Source of the DNA: SbD1 sp039679945 | GTDB taxonomy: Bacteria > Desulfobacterota > Syntrophobacteria > Syntrophobacterales > Syntrophobacteraceae | Length of the DNA stretch: 64,000 bases | Reading direction: 5' to 3' | NCBI GenBank assembly: GCA_039679945.1 | Contig: JBDKTY010000067.1 | Coordinates: 1-64,000, forward strand | Part shown: positions 36,001 to 43,806 of the stretch, one piece after another | How positions within the stretch are numbered: position 1 is the stretch's first letter | Layout of the letters: each line of letters starts with the position of its first letter | Program-made: the position numbers and the translations under genes | Notes under the pieces: generated by a model | The model's input: the letters and a program-made list of their open reading frames with translations, nothing else | What the model was told of the DNA's origin: nothing | The model's database searches: none

Positions 36001-37354
36001 CGAGGGACGGGTCATGGCGCTCGTGCGCAAGGTCGAGGAGGAAACCGGGCGGCAGTTCGGCCTTCCAGGGAATCCGCTCCTGTTTTCGGTCAGATCCGGC
36101 GCCGCCGTGTCCATGCCGGGAATGATGAACACGTTCCTCAACGTTGGCATCAACGAGGAGATAGTCGAAGGATTGATCGCACAGATGGGTCAGGCCTGGT
36201 TTGCCTGGGACAACTACAGGCGATTCATCCAGTCCTGGGCCATGTCCTTCGGCATGGCGAGAGACGAGTTCGGCACCATAATGAACCAGTTCAAGAAAAA
36301 ATACGGGCGGCAGGTGAAGCGGGAATTCTCACCCGCCGAAATAAAGGAACTCGCCCTCGCCTACCGCGCCGCGATGCTGGAACATGGGATCGAGTTCTCG
36401 GATTCCCCGCGCGAGCAACTCTTCACGGCCATACAGCAGGTGGTCAAATCCTGGGATGAGGACAAGGCCAAAACATACCGGGAGATCATGATGCTTTCCG
36501 AGGACTGGGGCACCGCGGTGACCGTTCAGACAATGGTTTTCGGAAATCTCGATACACAGTCCGGGGCCGGGGTGATGTTCACGCACAATCCCTGGACTTC
36601 GGAGGACAAGGTGGACCCGATCGGCGACTTCACCTGGGGCAACCAGGGCGAGGACGTGGTGGGAGGGCTCGTCAAGACCCTTCCCCTCTCGGAAAAACAG
36701 CGGCTCGGCGAGGGGGAACGCAAGGAGACCTCCCTCGAAGTGCTTTTCCCCAGGGTCTACAAGCGGCTTAACGATATCGCCAGGAAGCTGGTTTACGAGG
36801 AGAGCTGGGCGCCACAGGAAGTGGAATTCACCTTCCAGGGAGCAACCGAGGAGGGAGTCTACCTTCTGCAGTCACGAAACATGACGCCGCGCATCAAGCG
36901 ATCCTACCCCGTATTCAAGGCCACCGAAAACCTCCACGACAAGTACCTGGGAAGCGGCATCGGCGTGAGCGGAGGGGCGCTTTGCGGCATGGTGGCCTTT
37001 GACCTGGAAACCATACGACTGCTCAAGGAAAAATACCCCGACAAGCCCATCATTCTCATCCGGTCGGATACCGTTCCGGACGATATACGCGAGATTTCCG
37101 TCGCGGACGGGATACTCACGGGCAAGGGAGGCGCGACATCTCACGCCGCGATTGTCGCTCACAGGCTCGAGAAGGTATGCGTCGTCGGCGTGAGCAGAAT
37201 GCGGGTATGGGAGTCGGAGAAAAGGTGCATGATCGACGGCACGCAACTCAATACCGGCGATACTATCGGAATAGACGGCAGAAGCGGCGCTATCTATTCG
37301 GGTTTGCTCGAGACCGAGCAGGTGCACGTCGAGGACAGCGCGAATTATGATTGA
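33080..37354 (+). CDS. PPDK-like phosphotransfer protein with large unknown N-terminal region and no PEP/pyruvate barrel
   Basis: 1424 residues. Residues 1-915 are mostly helical with no recognised domain. From about 930 there is a pyruvate phosphate dikinase-type ATP-binding domain: MGSKAHTLAQL, VPPGFAITTEYF, FSVRSGAAVSMPGMMNT near 1000, YRRFIQSWAM, and GTAVTVQTMVFGN with SGAGVMFTHNP. The C-terminus is the swivelling phosphohistidine domain with GGATSHAAIVAH (His1355). The protein ends there; the PEP/pyruvate TIM barrel of PPDK and PEP synthase is absent. ATP would phosphorylate His1355, but the acceptor is unknown. This recalls glucan water dikinases and rifampin phosphotransferases, which swap in other acceptor domains. 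AAAGAGGT precedes the ATG. It stands alone. Confidence 0.88.
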   Translation: MDQEQIQSDALTRNMDLTNIHVEIPYCFIVLEQAVAGFSGKEKQARELLLEYHHKYRNWHFVVQETQRYAINNLRLYQNSPLCGNVVYLLASIFLHALTESERFEIRGMAADHLLSYLMKLTEQMPREMARPMPEGTSLDDLERIFETDTSFHQGIIRYYLRRLADLPDAPFEFLMRSFYPPKRLAAQLLSIWEDPSSFEELRALLQRFYRETYLFWLDREDPCEWLAAQKQESSSPVPWLKDCASLTHAQLQSHLDRIGNEISLEADHRKAVAMLIEMTDFHDITQLYFQLPDKFSQYQEECPQAAQLGMLMRLKVMEIKGLEAIHEETLREINFEIGRWIRQEARDKLETLLERIFSIMEISLRNYPQAAVQIIRTIGMEILETNDRPLIDYFIKRIIRLGFQPPMLGQVSQHWQIPVNPAHLPNVRVWMDIIKKDPLRTRALLSALIVNLSLGGIFVRDTDLFQKDVSQLLNAPMRPVYNLVKQLAKLFPVYFNEIGAEGQLRTVSTDVDEITGRSDRLIHFLRKQSHVESNNIVVAFMQAIIEYWRTMDKSHLEGLIPAEVYMEVPESGPLVEHIHKIFEFIFSTRTINHVQDLLDLTEQEARQLIGKAPDSVPETERRRAFLMIQFYQLLHEKYALSFKDIQVHLHRAMTLGLPDPGRLLQALNSNDRLEKLENILDYLMELREVILTPGELRIMENIYYKRHIAVDIPSMYGSYNEPRFDALGLTFRLENLANVLFEEIILSFNLSFITRATFFRIARFIPLFMKALEIDGITSNRLELQKKLFLKALEVPRFSHSQYMDLFRGFSEAIKQIIQTNYDAVHDETLELIIRQLGRDRLLARYQREGETAAERNQRVSESFLRDIIARTFGLQYFDHFITSILTTLATQREELSTEKLDLLLSYDPEKTATDLHSPNPTTFDLIYMGSKAHTLAQLHSIGIKVPPGFAITTEYFRCRSVIESFSHSREEFEGRVMALVRKVEEETGRQFGLPGNPLLFSVRSGAAVSMPGMMNTFLNVGINEEIVEGLIAQMGQAWFAWDNYRRFIQSWAMSFGMARDEFGTIMNQFKKKYGRQVKREFSPAEIKELALAYRAAMLEHGIEFSDSPREQLFTAIQQVVKSWDEDKAKTYREIMMLSEDWGTAVTVQTMVFGNLDTQSGAGVMFTHNPWTSEDKVDPIGDFTWGNQGEDVVGGLVKTLPLSEKQRLGEGERKETSLEVLFPRVYKRLNDIARKLVYEESWAPQEVEFTFQGATEEGVYLLQSRNMTPRIKRSYPVFKATENLHDKYLGSGIGVSGGALCGMVAFDLETIRLLKEKYPDKPIILIRSDTVPDDIREISVADGILTGKGGATSHAAIVAHRLEKVCVVGVSRMRVWESEKRCMIDGTQLNTGDTIGIDGRSGAIYSGLLETEQVHVEDSANYD

Positions 37355-37388
37355 TCCCGACCGATAGTGAACGGCTCCCGGGATCTCG

Positions 37389-37416
37389 AAAAAGCGGGGG
37401 AATCGGATTCCCCCGC
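37389..37416 (-). terminator. Intrinsic terminator for the small Cys-rich gene
   Basis: Perfect 10-bp arms GCGGGGGAAT (37394-37403) and ATTCCCCCGC (37407-37416) with a 3-nt loop. Read on the minus strand a TTTTT run follows. It lies 56 bp past the stop of the gene at 37472-37636 and may also stop the convergent PPDK-like transcript. Confidence 0.8.
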
Positions 37417-37471
37417 GACTCTCCGCGCTTTTGAAAAGCTTGAACAACATCTTCTCGGACGCGATCCCGGG

Positions 37472-37636
37472 TCATTTGCCGAGCATGGCATCTTCGTTTC
37501 TTTTCTTTTCCTTCAGCTCGAACTCATTCGGTCCCCAGCTTCCATCGTTGCACTGAATACACTGGTCTCCAATGCACACGCCGCCGCCATGGGGATACGT
37601 CCTGTCCTGAAACTCGCAACTCTTCTTCTCCGCCAT
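37472..37636 (-). CDS. Small Cys-rich protein
   Basis: 54 residues with four Cys: one in KKSCEFQDRTYPHG and three in GVCIGDQCIQCNDGSW. It is cytosolic by sequence, with no signal peptide. Spacing resembles small DUF1496-like proteins with C-x-G-x-x-Y...G-x-x-x-C patterns, but I am not sure of a family. AGAGGT lies 6 nt before the ATG. It has its own terminator. Metal or redox roles are possible. Confidence 0.68.
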   Translation of the reverse strand: MAEKKSCEFQDRTYPHGGGVCIGDQCIQCNDGSWGPNEFELKEKKRNEDAMLGK

Positions 37637-37946
37637 GATTGACCTCTCTTTTCCCAACCGGGGGCTATCGATAATTCCTCCAGGGGCATCAAAGTATTCG
37701 CTCCCCAAGAAAAGCTATTCTTCCAGTATTACATCTCTCAGATAATGTAAGCATAACTTTCCGGAAGCACACGAAACCTCAATGGAAATAACCTTTTCAA
37801 GGAACTTCACAAGCTTGTTCCCCCTTCACCGGGGCCTTACATTGTAGGAAACTGATCTTCACATGATATTCAGGAACGGCCCGGTGAACTCTTACTTCCG
37901 CTTCGGCGAAGAGTGGCTGTTCGGCCGTTCTTGGGGAGGATTCCAT

Positions 37947-38246
37947 ATGATCTACAAGGATGCCATCAATTCGGCAAGCCAGACCGAAAGGGGAGACGAC
38001 TCCTGGACGGAGTTCTCGGATTCTTTTCACGCCTCCGTGGGCAGGCTCGGGGAAATGGTCAATGATGTCAGTGAAATGAGGGAGAACTGCCGGGACGAGT
38101 GGTGTGACGCGGCCGAATGCCTGTTGGGCGAGGCCACGACAGCCGCGTTTGCCGTCAGCGAACCACACTGGGCGCTCAGCGAAGATTCGAGGAAACTCAA
38201 GGATTTGAAAAAGAGGATCCACGATCTTCACGGGTCGAAGCACTAG
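37947..38246 (+). CDS. Small acidic protein of unknown function
   Basis: 99 residues, no signal peptide or membrane segment, acidic and helical in the middle (GRLGEMVNDVSEMRENCRDE), ending in a Lys-rich helix (RKLKDLKKRIHDLHG). GGGGAGGA lies 6 nt before the ATG at 37947, which decides the start. An upstream ATG at 37863 lacks such a site. A terminator follows at 38294. Family unknown. Confidence 0.72.
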   Translation: MIYKDAINSASQTERGDDSWTEFSDSFHASVGRLGEMVNDVSEMRENCRDEWCDAAECLLGEATTAAFAVSEPHWALSEDSRKLKDLKKRIHDLHGSKH

Positions 38247-38293
38247 AAGCAGATCATTGATTGGAGGAGGCTTGCGACAAAGAAAACATCGGT

Positions 38294-38321
38294 GCGCGCG
38301 GCAACCGCGCGCGAAGTTTTT
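38294..38321 (+). terminator. Intrinsic terminator after the small acidic gene
   Basis: Arms GCGCGCGG (38294-38301) and CCGCGCGC (38305-38312) with a 3-nt loop, followed by GAAGTTTTT. It is 48 bp past the stop codon of the gene at 37947-38246. Confidence 0.68.
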
Positions 38322-38338
38322 GATACGCATCGCGGCAA

Positions 38339-38372
38339 CCGTTCTCCTCTCGAAGCGCCGGGGGGAGAACGG
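38339..38372. repeat. Core copy of the dispersed palindromic repeat
   Basis: Arms CCGTTCTCC and GGAGAACGG around TCTCGAAGCGCCGGGG. The right flank GAGAACGGGCCAGT is also found at the copy near 48414-48424. It shares the CGTTC/GAACG stem and CGAAG loop of the family. Confidence 0.5.
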
Positions 38373-38410
38373 GCCAGTGCAAACAGATGTGGTCCCTTTC
38401 GGCTTTTGTT

Positions 38411-38438
38411 TTGACTTTACGCGCGTAAGTTCTAAAAT
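38411..38438 (+). promoter_or_regulatory. Sigma-70-like promoter with operator-like palindrome, upstream of GAPDH gene
   Basis: TTGACT (38411-38416), 16-nt spacer, TAAAAT (38433-38438). The spacer contains a perfect 12-bp palindrome TTACGCGCGTAA (38417-38428), well placed for a repressor. The start would be near 38445, leaving about 215 nt of untranslated leader. Confidence 0.55.
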
Positions 38439-38659
38439 ATCAGTTGCCGCGCAGGTTTTCAGGTTCACCGGACTCCAAAAGCTCAATTTCCTGAAATCAC
38501 TCGAATGAGTGCAAGCACCGCGAGAATGTACGATTCCCCGATTTCCCCCCCACCGGCTGGACCGCTGTCTCGGAGGCGCGTCGTTTTCCCGGGACGTGGG
38601 TTGCTCGGGATCGGAATTCCGCTTCTTTTACTTAGTTCCAGATGGATCAGGGAGGCCAC

Positions 38660-40024
38660 ATGGACGAAGAAAAAATGGTTCCACAGAAACTTGGGATTAA
38701 TGGCCTTGGAAGAATCGCAAAACTTACAATCTGGCACCACGTCGAACGAAAGTATTTTTCCGAAATCGTTGTAAATATCGGCAGGGAAGTGGGAACGAAG
38801 CTGGAGGACATAGCTCATTTTATTGAGCATGACTCCACCTATGGGTCTCTGCACAGCTATCTGTACGGATCGCGGGCCAAGAGGTGCATCGAGCAGATCG
38901 ATGATAAATCGGGAAGCTTTGTCATCGATGGCGTGAAGGCCACATTCCTGCGCCAGGCGAGAAACCCTTCCCAGATCGGGTGGAAGGGCAATGGCGTGGA
39001 ACTGGTGGTCGACGCGACGGGGGCCTTTCTCGATCCCACGTCCGCGCCGGACGATCCGAAAGGCTCGGCGCGAGGGCATTTGCTCTCCGGCGCTAAGAAG
39101 GTGATCGTCTCGGCTCCGTTCAAAATAAAGGACAAGAGCCGGGAGATGCCCTCGGATGCCATTACCACGGTCATGGGAATCAATGACACGGACTATGATC
39201 CCAAGAGGCACCTGATCGTTTCCAATGCATCCTGCACCACGACATGTCTTGCGTATATGGTCAAGCCGCTTCTGGACTTTTTCGGGGAAGACCGTATCCT
39301 TTCCGCGGCCATGACCACGGTGCATGCCGCGACCAGTTCGCAGTCAGTCCTCGACCGGGCCCCCAAGGCAAGGGCGACTGATTTGCGCAAATCGCGCTCC
39401 GCTTTCAATAACATCATTCTGACCAGCACGGGCGCGGCCAAGGCGCTGGGGTTGGTAATACCGGAGATGAAAAAAATCGGATTCATCGCGGAATCCGTGC
39501 GTATACCCGTGACGACGGGCTCACTCATAATTCTGGCGCTGATGATCCAGGATGAAAGCCTCACGACTCCAATTGGGCGAGAGCTGATTAACAATGTCTA
39601 CAAGAACGCCGTAAATCACTTCCCCGAGGGCTATCTCGTCTTTTCCGAAAAACAGAATGTGTCCTCGGATATCATCGGACTGCCCAGGGCAGCGGCGGTG
39701 ATCGAAGGGGCCGAGAATCACACCCGGACCTCCGCGGTTCATATAGACGCGGATCGACTGCTGAATGCGATTGCCCTGCTGGATGAGACAGGGGCGCAAA
39801 GCGCCATTGCCTCGACGGATGCCGGTCCTCTGCGCGGACGAGAAGCAGTGAACGGCCGTCCGAAACAGAGAAGATACGTCGAGGTCCCCGTGACCCAGGC
39901 GGTAATCTACGGCTGGTACGATAATGAACTGGGCAGCTACACGAACATGCTGGGCGACCGGGCGGTCAGTATAGCGAAGCTCATGCGCATCGGCGCCTCC
40001 GCGCGCGTGCCGGTGATGGTCTGA
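38660..40024 (+). CDS. Glyceraldehyde-3-phosphate dehydrogenase, long type
   Basis: 454 residues, about 120 longer than typical GAPDH. The NAD-binding start is LGINGLGRIAKLTIWHH. The catalytic Cys192 is in SNASCTTTCLA, and the C-terminal family motif VIYGWYDNELGSYTNM is present. Extra length is spread over an insert around residues 50-110 (DDPKGSARGHL nearby) and one near 370-400 (NAIALLDETGAQSAIASTDA). Longer GAPDH homologs exist in several proteobacteria and may serve as a second, anabolic or specialised enzyme. The ATG at 38660 has GGGAGG 5 nt upstream. No glycolytic neighbours are present. Confidence 0.9.
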   Translation: MDEEKMVPQKLGINGLGRIAKLTIWHHVERKYFSEIVVNIGREVGTKLEDIAHFIEHDSTYGSLHSYLYGSRAKRCIEQIDDKSGSFVIDGVKATFLRQARNPSQIGWKGNGVELVVDATGAFLDPTSAPDDPKGSARGHLLSGAKKVIVSAPFKIKDKSREMPSDAITTVMGINDTDYDPKRHLIVSNASCTTTCLAYMVKPLLDFFGEDRILSAAMTTVHAATSSQSVLDRAPKARATDLRKSRSAFNNIILTSTGAAKALGLVIPEMKKIGFIAESVRIPVTTGSLIILALMIQDESLTTPIGRELINNVYKNAVNHFPEGYLVFSEKQNVSSDIIGLPRAAAVIEGAENHTRTSAVHIDADRLLNAIALLDETGAQSAIASTDAGPLRGREAVNGRPKQRRYVEVPVTQAVIYGWYDNELGSYTNMLGDRAVSIAKLMRIGASARVPVMV

Positions 40025-40076
40025 TCGCGCGAGGCCCTCAAGCCTCGGCTTCCCCATGGTCATGAAAGGATCACGG

Positions 40077-40115
40077 ATTCGGTGACGGGCTCCAGGCCCG
40101 TCCCGAATTCCTTTC
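40077..40115 (+). terminator. Probable terminator after GAPDH gene
   Basis: A long hairpin: ATTCGG and GACGGGC (40077-40090, one bulged T) pair with GCCCGTC and CCGAAT (40096-40108), loop TCCAG. The tail TCCTTTCC is only moderately T-rich. Confidence 0.5.
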
Positions 40116-40202
40116 CACCCGCGGTCGCGACGCTGCCTCCGGAGCTTGCTCCCACCTCTCTATCGATCTCATCCTCGGAAATAGCTTGCATTTTTAAACG
40201 AT

Positions 40203-40232
40203 TTGACATAGCCTTCTTATTCGGCTTCTAAA
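40203..40232 (+). promoter_or_regulatory. Possible promoter of the CBS-domain gene
   Basis: TTGACA at 40203-40208, 18-nt spacer, TCTAAA at 40227-40232. The -35 is perfect and the -10 is weak. It is 61 bp upstream of the chosen start. Confidence 0.4.
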
Positions 40233-40292
40233 CCGCCTTTATCATTCACTAAATCGATTCATTTGCTTTATGCCTCATGAAAGGTGCATAGC

Positions 40293-40901
40293 GTGATAGT
40301 GCGGCATTGGATGTCATCCGATCTGGTAACGATCAAAAAGGAAGCTTCCATCCAGGAGGCCCTTGCCCTCATGAAGCAGCAATCGATCCGGCATCTCCCC
40401 GTGGTGGGTCCGGACAAGGAACTGGAGGGCTGGGTCACCGACGCGGACCTGCGTGGTGTCCTCATCGCGTCGATGCTGGAGGAGTTGACACTCGAAGACG
40501 TGATGATCCGGAAGCCATTTACCGGGTCACCGGACATGCCGCTCGAGGAGGCCGCACGCGTTCTCCTGGAAAAGCGGGTGGGCGGATTGCCCGTGGTCGA
40601 AAACGGCACGCTGGTCGGCATAATCACCGTCATAGATATACTGTCGGCCTTCATAACCTTCCTCGGGCTTTTCTCCGATTCTTCCCGCCTCGATGTGAAG
40701 GTAGCCGGCGACATCAATCCGCTTCCCGAACTGACGCGCATCGTCAAACAGAAAGGCGCCGAGATAATCAGCATCTGCCACCTGCCCACGGAGGGTCAGG
40801 AGTACATATATTCCATCCGTCTCAAGAAAACCGACCTGAAACCGATCATTTCGGACCTCGAGGAGCACGGCATAGAAGTGGATTCGAACTTCGACCTGTG
40901 A
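40293..40901 (+). CDS. CBS-domain pair protein with C-terminal ACT-like region
   Basis: 202 residues. Two CBS domains occupy roughly residues 1-125: the first begins WMSSDLVTIKKEASIQEAL and has GWVTDADLRG, the second is DVMIRKPFTGS ... VGIITVIDILSAF. Residues about 135-200 look like an ACT-type regulatory fold (LDVKVAGDINPLPELTRIVK). CBS pairs bind adenine nucleotides and such proteins are often AcuB-like regulators. GTG at 40293 is chosen, with AAAGG about 7 nt upstream and the CBS motif starting immediately. A GTG three codons earlier is also open. No partner gene is adjacent. Confidence 0.85.
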   Translation: MIVRHWMSSDLVTIKKEASIQEALALMKQQSIRHLPVVGPDKELEGWVTDADLRGVLIASMLEELTLEDVMIRKPFTGSPDMPLEEAARVLLEKRVGGLPVVENGTLVGIITVIDILSAFITFLGLFSDSSRLDVKVAGDINPLPELTRIVKQKGAEIISICHLPTEGQEYIYSIRLKKTDLKPIISDLEEHGIEVDSNFDL

Positions 40902-40946
40902 TCCCGGACAGGTTCCGCGTCCGTCCCCGGATACCGCCGGCCTGTT

Positions 40947-41040
40947 TCGCCCTTCGATGCTCGGGGCGGAAGGGAATATGCGGGTCGCTACCCGCGGGGG
41001 AAAACCGGTCCTTGAGAAGTATCGAAGCCTGAACGGGCCA
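40947..41040. repeat. Diverged copy of the dispersed palindromic repeat
   Basis: GCCCTTCGATGCTCGGGGCGG near 40948 and AGTATCGAAGCCTGAACGGG near 41020-41038 form an inverted pair that keeps CTTCGAT/ATCGAAG and the terminal GAACGGG of the family. It fills the 161-bp gap between convergent genes and may act as a shared terminator-like structure. Confidence 0.45.
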
Positions 41041-41062
41041 ATTCACTCAGTGCGTGTCCTGC

Positions 41063-42034
41063 CTATACCTCCAAAAGCGACCGTATTTCCCCAGCCACCT
41101 CGGCATCCGGCACACCCGGCGCAGCGGACGGGTCCCACTCGAAAACATCCCGCTCACTCCAGTCCCCGCGCACTACACGGACCGATTCACCTCGGGGCGC
41201 CCAGACTTCGGGATCGGTCGGACCGAAGACCACCACTGAGGGAGTTCCAACCGCCGCCGCGAGATGACCCACCCCCGAATCGCTCCCGAGGTACAGCCGG
41301 CACTGAGCAATGAAGGCCGCAAGCCGGGCCCGCGAAAACCCATGAAGCACCGTGATGCCCTCCCCGCTCATCATTTCCGCGAACTCCCGCAAGCATTCGT
41401 CAGCCGGGCCCACGGAGAGCAGCACCGGCAGCGAGAGTTCCCGGGATAGCCAGTACAGAAGGTCCCGCCACTTCGCGAGCGGCCATATCTTTCTCCTGCC
41501 GCCGCTTCCGGGGTGAACCAGAACGGGTTTTGCCTCGACCGCGCGCGCTTTCAGGAACTCTTGCGCGGCGAACATATCCGACTCTGGCGGCTCAAGTGAC
41601 AGGAAGCCCTTCCCACATGGCAGCCCCAGCGTTGACAACTGGGCGGAGATATAGTCGAAGGCGTGTGAACCGGCATGGTCCGGGGGTGGAAAGGAGCGCA
41701 AAAGGAGGACTTTCGCGCTCAGGCGCGCCGAGAGTCTCTCGGCCAGCAGCCTGCTTCCCGCCTGCCCGACTACAAAGACCTGTTGAGCCCGCGCCAGAAA
41801 GCCGGGCAGAGGCGTCGTTTCCCACGCGCTGTCATCGAGGAGCGCGGGAATCAGCGGTCCGTCCAGCGAATGGAATTCCCCGAGATACCCTTTCCCCGTC
41901 AGGAGTGAGAAGTGCTCGCGTTTTGACCAGAAGTCCACGACAACGCCGGGCTCCGATGTGAACACTCCCTCCAGCGCGCCCGCCGCGACAAGGAAGTCTC
42001 CGAGCGCTCCCTGGTGGAACAGCACGATCTTCAC
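41063..42034 (-). CDS. Glycosyltransferase family 9 (heptosyltransferase-like)
   Basis: 323 residues. It starts MKIVLFHQGALGDFLVAAGA, the GDFL/GD(I/L) motif of ADP-heptose:LPS heptosyltransferases. The C-terminal half has HPGSGGRRKIWPLAKW and YLGSDSGVGHLAAAVGTPSV with FGPTDPEVWAP, which form the donor site. GT9 enzymes build the LPS inner core, which fits the kds/lpt genes elsewhere in the window. The start is GTG at 42034, overlapping the stop of the upstream kinase gene (GTGA). The exact sugar and acceptor are unknown. Confidence 0.9.
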   Translation of the reverse strand: MKIVLFHQGALGDFLVAAGALEGVFTSEPGVVVDFWSKREHFSLLTGKGYLGEFHSLDGPLIPALLDDSAWETTPLPGFLARAQQVFVVGQAGSRLLAERLSARLSAKVLLLRSFPPPDHAGSHAFDYISAQLSTLGLPCGKGFLSLEPPESDMFAAQEFLKARAVEAKPVLVHPGSGGRRKIWPLAKWRDLLYWLSRELSLPVLLSVGPADECLREFAEMMSGEGITVLHGFSRARLAAFIAQCRLYLGSDSGVGHLAAAVGTPSVVVFGPTDPEVWAPRGESVRVVRGDWSERDVFEWDPSAAPGVPDAEVAGEIRSLLEV

Positions 42035-42666
42035 CGCGCGGATTCTGCCAGGGCCAGGAAATCCGTTATGCCGAAATCCGGATTTCGTCGTGTTTCGTAA
42101 TCGATTATGACATCGGCGAGTTCGCGATAGAGCAGCTCACGGGATTCGAGGAGGTCCTCGTAGCAGCGCCGCAGGGCTTCCTGGCGGCTTTCTCCGGGTT
42201 CCGGATTGAAGAGCCCCCTCCAGAGGATCGGCCTCGGCTTGGCCATATAAGCGCGGAGCATTTCCTGGCGGGCCTCCGGGGGAGACGCGAAATGAATGAC
42301 GAGGGTAAGCGATTTGAGTCTTTCCAGCAGTTCCCGGCCCGTATAGATCACGCTTCCGGTAGTGTCCACCACCGTCTTTTCGGGATTCACGGCCGGCGCA
42401 TGCCGCTCGATCCCGCCCAGGACCTCGGCGACAACCTCATTTTCGCGGGCAAGATATTTTGCTTCCTTTTCCGGGTACCCGTCATCATAGGGAAACCCCA
42501 TCCACTCACCGAGCGTGAGGGCGGTTCCGTCGGCGCGCCTCAGTTCCGATGAAAGCCTCTCGGTGATGAGATCGTCGCAGCAGTAGCGCGTGAATCCGGA
42601 TCGTGACAATAGGGAAGACCAGTGTGACTTGCCGGAACCTGACATTCCGATAAGGGAAATAACCAT
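42031..42666 (-). CDS. P-loop kinase, shikimate/adenylate-kinase-like
   Basis: 211 residues. P-loop LIGMSGSGKSHWSSLLS near residue 4, an acidic pair in YCCDDLITERL, and VVDTTGSVIY in the Walker B position. It resembles shikimate/gluconate/nucleotide kinases but is not a clear member of any. The middle insert GEWMGFPYDDGYPEKE is distinctive. The ATG at 42666 begins the P-loop domain; its ribosome-binding site is weak (TGGA). It is translationally coupled to the GT9 gene, so it may act on a sugar or another envelope precursor (inference). It is divergent from pyrF. Confidence 0.78.
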   Translation of the reverse strand: MVISLIGMSGSGKSHWSSLLSRSGFTRYCCDDLITERLSSELRRADGTALTLGEWMGFPYDDGYPEKEAKYLARENEVVAEVLGGIERHAPAVNPEKTVVDTTGSVIYTGRELLERLKSLTLVIHFASPPEARQEMLRAYMAKPRPILWRGLFNPEPGESRQEALRRCYEDLLESRELLYRELADVIIDYETRRNPDFGITDFLALAESAR

Positions 42667-42880
42667 TTTACATTCCACAGTTTGGGGTGATTGCGAACAG
42701 TTCCAAAGTGTTGAGTATGACATGAGAAAGTACCAAAACAAACCCAAAACCGGAATAGCCGCGCATCGACAAATCTCGAAAAGGTAGTATTTCAGGAAAG
42801 TGAACGATTTGACTTTGACAGGACAGCCAAAATACGCCAGAAAACAGCATTTAAAGGCCACTCCAGGAAAGGAAGAATTG

Positions 42881-43600
42881 ATGCGGCACAAAGACATTCC
42901 ATTGCGGGAGCGGATAATTTTCGCGCTCGATGTCGATTCCCCGGACAAGGCGAAGGAACTGGTGCGGCGGCTGGAAAGCCACATAGGCTTCTACAAGGTC
43001 GGCCTGCAGCTTTTCCTCGCCGGCTGGTTCCCCGTTATCGAGTGGATAGCCTTGCGCGGGCACAAGGTGATGGTGGATCTGAAGTTCTTCGATGTTCCCG
43101 AAACGGTGAAGCTCGCGGTCGGTCAACTCACGGGGAGGAATGTGACATTCGCGACCGTGCATGGCAATGATCCGATCCTCAAGGCGGCGGCCGAGGCCAA
43201 AAAGGAAGTAAAGATCCTGGCCGTGACCGCCCTCACCAGCTTCGGCGAGGAGGACATGAAAGAGATGCTCGGGGCGCCCTGCAAGGTGGAAGACCTGGTC
43301 CTCGCACGGGCGCGGCGCGCCCTCAAGGCCGGAATAGACGGCATCGTCTCCTCCGGACTGGAAGCGGCAAGGCTGCGCGGCGAACTGGGAGACAACTTCC
43401 TCGTCGTCACTCCCGGCATTCGTCCCGGCAAGAACATCGAAGTCAGGCAGGACGACCAGAAGCGGATAATCACGGCCGGCGAAGCGATACGCAACGGCGC
43501 GGACCACATCGTCGTCGGGCGGCCCATACGTGATGCCACCGATCCGATCGCCGTCATCGCGGCCATGCACGGTGAGATCGAAAAGGCGCTGGGGGCTTAG
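42881..43600 (+). CDS. pyrF: Orotidine 5'-phosphate decarboxylase
   Basis: 239 residues, TIM-barrel decarboxylase. IIFALDVDSPDKA has the first catalytic Asp; GHKVMVDLKFFDVPETV has the D-x-K-x-x-D catalytic triad. VTPGIRPG and HIVVGRPIRDATDP bind phosphate. It makes UMP, and PyrG in this window converts UTP to CTP. The ATG at 42881 has AGGAA upstream; an upstream in-frame start at 42800 adds residues not seen in the family. The stop is followed by about 600 bp with only a small membrane peptide. Confidence 0.96.
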   Translation: MRHKDIPLRERIIFALDVDSPDKAKELVRRLESHIGFYKVGLQLFLAGWFPVIEWIALRGHKVMVDLKFFDVPETVKLAVGQLTGRNVTFATVHGNDPILKAAAEAKKEVKILAVTALTSFGEEDMKEMLGAPCKVEDLVLARARRALKAGIDGIVSSGLEAARLRGELGDNFLVVTPGIRPGKNIEVRQDDQKRIITAGEAIRNGADHIVVGRPIRDATDPIAVIAAMHGEIEKALGA

Positions 43601-43707
43601 CCGGGGAATGGTACCCGGCTCGGATCGCAAGCGCGGCGCCGAACGGATACCGGACTTATTTTCCTGCCCCGCGGGTCGCTCGAACCGCCGCGGACCACCG
43701 ATGAGAT

Positions 43708-43806
43708 TTACTGGAAGAGATTGTACAAGTGGACGATAAGCGCCGCCAGGATAATTGAAATGACCAACACAACATTTGCCCAAAGACTGATGAAACTTTC
43801 TTTCAT
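43708..43806 (-). CDS. 32-residue single-pass membrane peptide
   Basis: MKESFISLWANVVLVISIIL, followed by AALIVHLYNLFQ and a TAA stop, gives one strongly hydrophobic helix with charged or polar ends. GAG lies about 10 nt before the ATG (weak ribosome-binding site). The frame is too short for most gene finders. Small membrane subunits of respiratory or transport complexes look like this, but there is no partner next to it. The rest of 43601-44194 shows no gene. Confidence 0.5.
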   Translation of the reverse strand: MKESFISLWANVVLVISIILAALIVHLYNLFQ

